Part shown: piece by piece, positions 1 through 4,283 of the stretch | How the letters are laid out: each line of letters begins with the position of its first letter | How positions within the stretch are numbered: position 1 is the stretch's first letter | Notes under the pieces: model-generated | What the model saw: only the letters and a program-made list of their open reading frames with translations | Databases searched by the model: none | What the model was told of the DNA's origin: nothing | Translations under genes and position numbers: made by a program | Origin: Bacteroidota bacterium | Lineage (GTDB): Bacteria > Bacteroidota > Ignavibacteria > UBA10030 | Length of the DNA: 6,975 nucleotides | Direction: 5' to 3' | Assembly: GCA_025455125.1 (NCBI GenBank) | Contig: JALONE010000049.1 | Span: 1 to 6,975, forward strand

Positions 1-59
1 GCTTTCCCGTCGGCTCTTCCGCCGCCGAAGAAGTAGACATACTTTATTGGCTTTGCCAT
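1..59 (-). CDS. ppdK: Pyruvate phosphate dikinase, N-terminal fragment (runs off the window)
   Basis: Only the first 19 codons lie in the window, reading MAKPIKYVYFFGGGRADGK from an ATG at 59-57. The YVYFFGGG-ADG opening is the characteristic start of pyruvate phosphate dikinase, where it is followed by the nucleotide-binding domain. The family interconverts pyruvate, ATP and phosphate with phosphoenolpyruvate, AMP and pyrophosphate in the cytoplasm. It works in gluconeogenesis or in pyrophosphate-linked glycolysis. The start is well supported by two AGGA motifs just upstream. The gene begins 22 nt after the amidotransferase stop on the same strand, so it may be read from the same message. 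The identification rests on a short but distinctive peptide. The catalytic histidine domain and PEP-binding domain are outside the window and cannot be checked. Confidence 0.85.
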   Translation of the reverse strand, partial: MAKPIKYVYFFGGGRADGK

Positions 60-64
60 GTGTG

Positions 65-75
65 TCCTGTCCTTT
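65..75 (-). promoter_or_regulatory. Tandem Shine-Dalgarno-like motifs before ppdK
   Basis: On the minus strand the 22-nt gap before the ppdK ATG reads AAAGGACAGGACACAC. It contains AAAGGA, 10 nt from the start, and a second AGGA, 5 nt from the start. Either could serve as the ribosome binding site. They confirm the ATG at 59 and show that this organism uses Shine-Dalgarno initiation at least for some genes. Confidence 0.6.
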
Positions 76-81
76 CGTTGA

Positions 82-789
82 TCACGAATGATGTTGATGG
101 TCATGATGGTATTGATGTGCTTCACGAATAAAGATCTGCGCGATCCGTTCCGACAGTGGATCCTCCGGCATGCGCTCAGGATGCCATTGGACGAGCAACA
201 GGAACGGCATATCGTCCTTCAATGCCCACTCGGCTGCTTCGACGACGCCGTCGGTCGAGATCGCGGTCCGCAGCAATCCGCGCCCCAGCCGGTCGACGGC
301 CTGGTGGTGGAATGAATTCACGCTCGCATCGAGGCCTCCCGCAAGGAGGTGAAGCATCGAGTGCGGCACGATCCCAAGAGGGTGCATCAACGCCGAAGCG
401 TCGGCGGTGCGATGCTCTTTGAAGCCGTCCGTCGGCAGATCGATGATCAGCGAACCGCCAAGGGCGACATTCATTGTCTGCATGCCGCGGCAGACACCGA
501 GGATCGGCAGATCGCGGTCCAGCGCTCGATCGATGAGTTCAAATTCGAATCCGTCGCGGAGTTCCTCCACCCCCCTGACTCGCGCCAGCGCATTGTCCCG
601 CTCGTAGAATTTCGGGTGGATGTCTCCGCCGCCCGTCAGGACGAGGCCGTCAAGCAATTCCACCGCATCGGCATTCGCAAGCACGTGCGACAGCTTCCGA
701 TACTCTGCCTCGGGGGCCGTGCGCTGCAACCAACGAAGATACTGCTCGTACTTGTCTTCGCTGAACGTGTCTGTGACACCGATGGTCAT
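82..789 (-). CDS. Class I glutamine amidotransferase-like hydrolase (peptidase C26, gamma-glutamyl-GABA hydrolase family)
   Basis: This 235-residue protein has a class I amidotransferase fold signature. An oxyanion-type TGGGDIHP segment lies at residues 52-59. The nucleophile elbow ILGVCRGMQ has the catalytic Cys at 100. NSFHHQAVD is at 158-166, and QWHPER supplies His203 and Glu205 of the triad. Family members hydrolyse gamma-glutamyl amide bonds, for example PuuD on gamma-glutamyl-GABA in putrescine breakdown. No synthetase domain is fused and no putrescine genes are nearby, so the substrate is unknown. The cytoplasmic location is inferred from the lack of a signal peptide. The ATG overlaps the lpxK stop by 4 nt (ATGA), which suggests translational coupling. 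Only a distant AAGG is available as a ribosome site. An unusual feature is the C-terminal tail HQYHHDHQHHS (225-235), with six histidines in eleven residues. The family assignment is firm; the exact reaction is not. Confidence 0.85.
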   Translation of the reverse strand: MTIGVTDTFSEDKYEQYLRWLQRTAPEAEYRKLSHVLANADAVELLDGLVLTGGGDIHPKFYERDNALARVRGVEELRDGFEFELIDRALDRDLPILGVCRGMQTMNVALGGSLIIDLPTDGFKEHRTADASALMHPLGIVPHSMLHLLAGGLDASVNSFHHQAVDRLGRGLLRTAISTDGVVEAAEWALKDDMPFLLLVQWHPERMPEDPLSERIAQIFIREAHQYHHDHQHHS

Positions 790-1829
790 TTGTGTTCGAT
801 CGCCTTCAACATGCTCTCAAACGCCACCCGTCCTCGCGCGAGCTGATGCGAGATCCCCACGGTGATCAGCGGCACGGTGTCGAGCAATCCGTGGCCGATG
901 CCATTCCTCAGCCGCACTGCATCTTTCTCTGTCGTCACGATTGCCGACGCACGATGCCGGTCTGCCGCGCTCCGGATCTCGCTGAGGTCGGCTTCTGTAT
1001 ACCAATGATGATCGCGGTGTCGATAATGCTGGATGACGTTGCTGCCCAATTGTTTGAGGATCTGATCGAACGATTCCGGAGCACCGATCCCGGAGAACGC
1101 AATGACCTGTTTGTGCTTCAGCCAGTCAAACTCGAGTTCCCGATCTGCGGCGACATCCATGATCCGCCTCACATGCGTCCGGAGACACAAGATCGGCTTG
1201 CTGAACCGGGACAACGTGTGCTCCACCGTGTCCATCTGGACCGAATCGTGACAGCGCGTCACGGCGATGATATCCGCACGTCGGAGGCTTGCGAGCGGTT
1301 CGCGTCGATTTCCCGCCGGCAGCATCCACTCACCATGCAGCACCTGGGTCGCCGTCATGACGACAATATCCACGTTCCGCTTCAAGTACCGATGCTGGAA
1401 TCCGTCATCGAGCACGATCACCTGGGCACCCAACGCGATCGCCATCCGGGCGCCGCGTGCCCGCCGCTCATCCGCAACGATGATGGTATTCGGGAACCGG
1501 TTCGCCAGCTGACGCAATTCGTCGCCGGCCTCATACACATCCGCCATCGATCGCGTTCCGTCCTGCACGACGATCGTACCGTGGGACTTGCGTCCGTACC
1601 CGCGGCTCACGATGCCGACGAGCGTCGTCTTCCGCAACTCGTCAACGATCAGTTCGACCAATGGTGTCTTCCCCACACCGCCGGCCGTGATGTTCCCCAC
1701 CGCGATGACCGGCATTTCGACGGTCGCCCGGTGAAGGATGCCTGCGTCAAAGAGCGCATTGCGGACCATGACACCCGCGGCATACACGGGCGACAGCGGA
1801 AGAAGGAGGTTGCGCGCGCGGTGCATCAT
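786..1829 (-). CDS. lpxK: Tetraacyldisaccharide 4'-kinase LpxK
   Basis: LpxK transfers phosphate from ATP to the 4' position of the tetraacyl disaccharide 1-phosphate, giving lipid IVA. It is a monotopic enzyme on the inner face of the inner membrane. The 347-residue product has the normal family length. Its P-loop is GNITAGGVGKTP (residues 45-56), followed by SRGYGRKSHG (75-84), GDELRQLA (102-109), ADERR (119-123) and the hallmark LDDGFQHR (140-147). PAGNRREP is at 171-178, FSGIGAP at 245-251, HRDHH at 271-275 and TTEKD near 299-303. The hydrophobic N-terminus (LLLPLSPVYAAGVMV) fits membrane association. The lpxB stop TAA is followed at once by ATG ATG, so either Met could be the start. No clear ribosome site precedes it, so re-initiation after lpxB is likely. 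All expected motifs are present and I see no damage. Confidence 0.96.
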   Translation of the reverse strand: MMHRARNLLLPLSPVYAAGVMVRNALFDAGILHRATVEMPVIAVGNITAGGVGKTPLVELIVDELRKTTLVGIVSRGYGRKSHGTIVVQDGTRSMADVYEAGDELRQLANRFPNTIIVADERRARGARMAIALGAQVIVLDDGFQHRYLKRNVDIVVMTATQVLHGEWMLPAGNRREPLASLRRADIIAVTRCHDSVQMDTVEHTLSRFSKPILCLRTHVRRIMDVAADRELEFDWLKHKQVIAFSGIGAPESFDQILKQLGSNVIQHYRHRDHHWYTEADLSEIRSAADRHRASAIVTTEKDAVRLRNGIGHGLLDTVPLITVGISHQLARGRVAFESMLKAIEHK

Positions 1830-2954
1830 TTAGACCAGTCGAATAATGTGGTCCGCGACACGTTCCGCGGCGCCGGGCTGACCGAGCATCCCCCGCACGG
1901 TCGAAAGCTCTAAACGCATTTCCTCGAGCGCGGACGGATCATTCATGACACGCAGCACCGCCTTGGCGATACGCGCCGGCGAGGCGTCGTGCTGGATCAG
2001 TTCGGGGACGATCCCCTTCCCGCGGACGATGTTCACCAGACTGATGTTCTTCACTTGCACAAGCATTCTGCCGATGGCGTACGTGAGCCAGGATGTCCGG
2101 TACACGACGACGAGCGGCGTCCCAAAGCAGGCGGTCTCCAACGTCGCCGTTCCCGAGGTCACGATGGCGAAGTCCGCGTTGACCATGACGTCATACGTCG
2201 CTCCGGAGATATACGTCACCCCCTCCGCGGGATACATCGTTCGGAGGAACTGTTCGCTCAATGTCGGTGCGACACCGACGCACACGCGCGCGCCGGTTTG
2301 TTGGGTGATCATCCGTGCCGCGCCGAGCATTGCCGGATAGATGTGTTCGATCTCCTGCTTGCGGCTCCCGGGAAGGAGTGCGAGGAGCGGACCGTCCGAC
2401 GGGATGCCATGGCGCTTCCGAAAGCCGTCCTGATCGCGCTGCGCATCCAGCACATCCAACAAGGGATGGCCGACGAACTCCGCATCGATCCCTTCCTGCC
2501 GATAGAGCTCGACCTCGAAGGGAAAGATGACCAGCATCTTGTCGACGAGCCCGCGCATCTTCTTCACGCGCGACCGATGCCAGGCCCACACTTGCGGGCT
2601 GATGTAATAGGCGATCTTAACGCCGTACCGCTTGGCGATGCGGGCGAACCGGAGATTGAATCCCGGATAATCGATGAGGACCAGAACGTCGGGACGCTGG
2701 AGTTTCACCAATTGCTCGAGCGTGTGCTCCATCGTCTTGATGAAGGGAAGATGCTTCAGCACTTCCACGAATCCCATGAAGCCGAGCTCGCGGATGTGAT
2801 ACACGAGCTTCATCCCTTCGGCAGCCATCCGGTCTCCGCCCACGCCAAAGACCTCCATATCGGCATGGCGCGCACGCAACGCGCGGACCACTCCGGCTCC
2901 GTGCAGATCGCCGGATGCTTCGCCGGCAATGAACATGACGCGCCGGAGAATCAC
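1830..2954 (-). CDS. lpxB: Lipid-A-disaccharide synthase LpxB (GTG start)
   Basis: LpxB, a GT19 glycosyltransferase, joins UDP-2,3-diacylglucosamine to lipid X, forming the beta-1,6 disaccharide 1-phosphate of lipid A at the cytoplasmic membrane surface. The 374-residue product carries GEASGD (11-16), GVGGDRM (37-43), LGFMGFVEVL (57-66), IDYPGFN (94-100), SPQVWAW (119-125), GHPL (162-165), LPGSR (194-198), TSGTATLE (266-273) and NIVRGKGIVPEL (308-319), all in family order. I chose the GTG at 2954-2952. It sits one base after the preceding stop, has GGAG 5 nt upstream, and puts ILRRVMFIAGEASGD at the N-terminus as expected. A TTG at 2981 in the same frame would add nine residues and overlap the methyltransferase gene, but it has no ribosome site. 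The next gene, lpxK, follows with zero spacing. The protein appears complete. Confidence 0.96.
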   Translation of the reverse strand: MILRRVMFIAGEASGDLHGAGVVRALRARHADMEVFGVGGDRMAAEGMKLVYHIRELGFMGFVEVLKHLPFIKTMEHTLEQLVKLQRPDVLVLIDYPGFNLRFARIAKRYGVKIAYYISPQVWAWHRSRVKKMRGLVDKMLVIFPFEVELYRQEGIDAEFVGHPLLDVLDAQRDQDGFRKRHGIPSDGPLLALLPGSRKQEIEHIYPAMLGAARMITQQTGARVCVGVAPTLSEQFLRTMYPAEGVTYISGATYDVMVNADFAIVTSGTATLETACFGTPLVVVYRTSWLTYAIGRMLVQVKNISLVNIVRGKGIVPELIQHDASPARIAKAVLRVMNDPSALEEMRLELSTVRGMLGQPGAAERVADHIIRLV

Positions 2955-2955
2955 G

Positions 2956-3537
2956 CTATCTCCAGATCCACAATGCGACAAGGATCGCCATCACGAGCGC
3001 GAGCGCTTGGAAGGTTCGGCGCTCCGAGCGAACGGCTTCGCCCCAGCGCGGCGGTTGATGCGCTTGCGCTTCCCCGCGATACGGCGACACGCGCGGGAGG
3101 AAGCGAGGGACATTCCGCTTGAACACGAGATACGGCTCGCCGAAATGACCCTCAAGAAATTCTTCCTCCAATTGCACGATGAGCACATACTGGAAGATAA
3201 ACCAGACGAACGCTCCGATCACCAGCCACGGGAACAACGCGTTCGACATGACACCGATACCGACGTAGGTCATGATGTTCCCCACGTACAACGGATTGCG
3301 GACATGCGCGAACGGTCCCGACACGATCACCTCCGGCGCACCCACCGAACCCGTGACGCGCGTCAGGCTTCCGGCGTACGCAACTCCCCAGAAGCGGGTG
3401 AACTCGCCGAGCGCGGCGATGACAAATCCGACCAGCATCGTCACATTCGTCGGCTGAGCGAACACGATCATCGCCAGCAAGAACGGGATCGGCATGTAGC
3501 CGCGATATTGGAACAGCTTCTGCCGGAGAGTTTTCAC
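2956..3537 (-). CDS. Isoprenylcysteine carboxyl methyltransferase (ICMT/Ste14-like) family membrane protein
   Basis: This 193-residue protein starts at GTG (3537-3535). It looks like a small polytopic membrane methyltransferase. Hydrophobic stretches lie at about residues 15-28, 32-52, 86-98 and 102-122, with a last one at 176-192. The family signature is clear: GPFAHVRNPLYVGN (74-87), then EEEFLEGHFGEPYLVFKRNVP (124-144). These parts form the S-adenosylmethionine pocket and active site in ICMT/PEMT-type enzymes. The stop TAG lies one base before the lpxB GTG, and the upstream HAD gene ends 3 nt before its start, so it is tightly embedded in the operon. Bacterial members methylate varied lipid or isoprenoid substrates. 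The Leptospira enzyme LmtA, also Ste14-like, methylates the lipid A 1-phosphate, which makes that role plausible here by context. Bacteria lack prenylated CaaX proteins as a usual substrate, so the generic family name should not be read as a function. Confidence 0.85.
   Translation of the reverse strand: MKTLRQKLFQYRGYMPIPFLLAMIVFAQPTNVTMLVGFVIAALGEFTRFWGVAYAGSLTRVTGSVGAPEVIVSGPFAHVRNPLYVGNIMTYVGIGVMSNALFPWLVIGAFVWFIFQYVLIVQLEEEFLEGHFGEPYLVFKRNVPRFLPRVSPYRGEAQAHQPPRWGEAVRSERRTFQALALVMAILVALWIWR
2960..2963 (-). promoter_or_regulatory. Shine-Dalgarno GGAG deciding the lpxB GTG start
   Basis: The minus strand reads CTGGAGATAGCGTG. GGAG lies 5 nt before the GTG, inside the last codons of the ICMT-like gene whose TAG ends at 2956. 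This favours the GTG over the upstream TTG at 2981 and implies that ribosomes leaving the upstream gene can initiate lpxB. Confidence 0.6.
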
Positions 3538-3540
3538 GGT

Positions 3541-4248
3541 CTATTCCTGAATGAATGCATCACGCCTCGCCATCGCGGCTTCCCGCCGATGACGCACTCG
3601 TTTGTGACCGGCGATCTCCTGCAAGCGTTCCTGGACGTCGCCGAAATGCCGGAATTCCTGATATGTGATATTCTGCTCCTGGCAGAACGCGATCAGCCGC
3701 CGACGGGCGAAAACGATGTCCGCGTACCGGACAGGACACCGGTCCGAGTAGCCATCGCCGACGTAGACGAGCACATCCTCATCCGCGCTCAGCGTCAGCA
3801 TGTGGTTGCGCTTGCAGTTGCCGCAATCGCGGCATTCGGCATCCGCGTACGGAAACTCCACGTCGATTCCGCCGGAGGGCGTGAACACCAGATGATTTGC
3901 AAATGCGGGGATCCGCTCAAGCCCCGCGGCATCCAGCAGATGGCGAACGTAGCGGTCCAGTCCATCGCTTAAGACGACCACGCCCAGCCCGTGCGATTCG
4001 CAGAATTCCACGAACGGCGGGAAGTGCTGGTCGATCTGGAAACCGCCGACGAAGCGATCGAACGCTTCTGGCGACACCGGTCCTGCCGCGGCGCATTCCT
4101 TCCGCAGCAATTGCGACGAGTTGATCTCGCCGCGAAAGTATTCTTCTACAATGCGCTGTGCATCGTCCGGGGCGAATGTCCGGAAGAACTGCTCCCCCAC
4201 ATCGGAGGGGCAGACGGTGCCATCGAAATCACAGAAGATGCGGAGCAT
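3541..4248 (-). CDS. HAD superfamily phosphatase, MtnX/SerB-like (HAD-IB type)
   Basis: The 235-residue product has the four HAD motifs. Motif I is FCDFDGT, with Asp7 as likely nucleophile and Asp9 as general acid. Motif II is VLSDG around Ser94. The motif III lysine is probably Lys146 in GNCKRN, and motif IV is GDGYSD at 164-169. The helical cap insert after motif I (about 15-80) and the overall pattern resemble 2-hydroxy-3-keto-5-methylthiopentenyl-1-phosphate phosphatase (MtnX) and phosphoserine phosphatase-type enzymes. A cysteine group, CRDCGNC (139-145), just before motif III also occurs in MtnX-like proteins and could bind metal. No other methionine-salvage gene is present, so the substrate is open; small phosphomonoesters or lipid head-group phosphates are possible. 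The ATG at 4248 is the only sensible start, since an in-frame TGA lies at 4275-4273. The gene lacks a Shine-Dalgarno motif. The C-terminal 20 residues are basic. Confidence 0.85.
   Translation of the reverse strand: MLRIFCDFDGTVCPSDVGEQFFRTFAPDDAQRIVEEYFRGEINSSQLLRKECAAAGPVSPEAFDRFVGGFQIDQHFPPFVEFCESHGLGVVVLSDGLDRYVRHLLDAAGLERIPAFANHLVFTPSGGIDVEFPYADAECRDCGNCKRNHMLTLSADEDVLVYVGDGYSDRCPVRYADIVFARRRLIAFCQEQNITYQEFRHFGDVQERLQEIAGHKRVRHRREAAMARRDAFIQE
3545..3548 (-). promoter_or_regulatory. Shine-Dalgarno AGGA before the ICMT-like GTG
   Basis: The minus strand reads CAGGAATAGACCGTG. AGGA is 7 nt before the GTG and overlaps the last codons (Gln-Glu) of the HAD gene. It supports the GTG at 3537 as the real start and suggests coupling with the upstream gene. 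Confidence 0.55.
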
Positions 4249-4259
4249 GGAGAAGGAGG

Positions 4260-4278
4260 CAGTGATCAGTAATCAGTG
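4260..4278. repeat. Short inverted/tandem repeat between smc and the HAD gene
   Basis: The plus strand reads CAGTGATCAGTAATCAGTG. The outer seven bases can pair (CAGTGAT with ATCAGTG, one G-G mismatch) around a 5-nt loop. The inner part is two 7-base units, GATCAGT and AATCAGT, in tandem. On the transcribed strand no T-run follows, so it does not look like a rho-independent terminator. It fills about half of the 35-nt gap. It may be a copy of a small dispersed intergenic repeat, which cannot be judged from one copy. Confidence 0.45.
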
Positions 4279-4283
4279 GTGGA

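Noticed and set aside
88..315. Plus-strand open frame starting with a Met/Leu/Val-rich run, like a tiny signal or membrane peptide
   Set aside because: The run is the complement of the histidine codons (CAT/CAC) of the amidotransferase tail; nothing else supports a gene.
792..3972. Long plus-strand open frames (373, 377 and 347 codons) opposite lpxK, lpxB, the methyltransferase and the HAD gene
   Set aside because: They are antisense shadows of firmly identified genes in GC-rich DNA. Their translations are rich in Arg, His, Asp and Pro with no recognisable domain, and two of them overlap each other.
4253..4259. Perfect AAGGAGG Shine-Dalgarno on the plus strand
   Set aside because: No start codon lies at proper distance. 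The nearest plus-strand GTG (4276) is 16 nt away and opens only an antisense frame over smc.
4260..4283. Rho-independent terminator after smc
   Set aside because: The stem is short, AT-containing and mismatched, and no T-run follows it on the minus strand.
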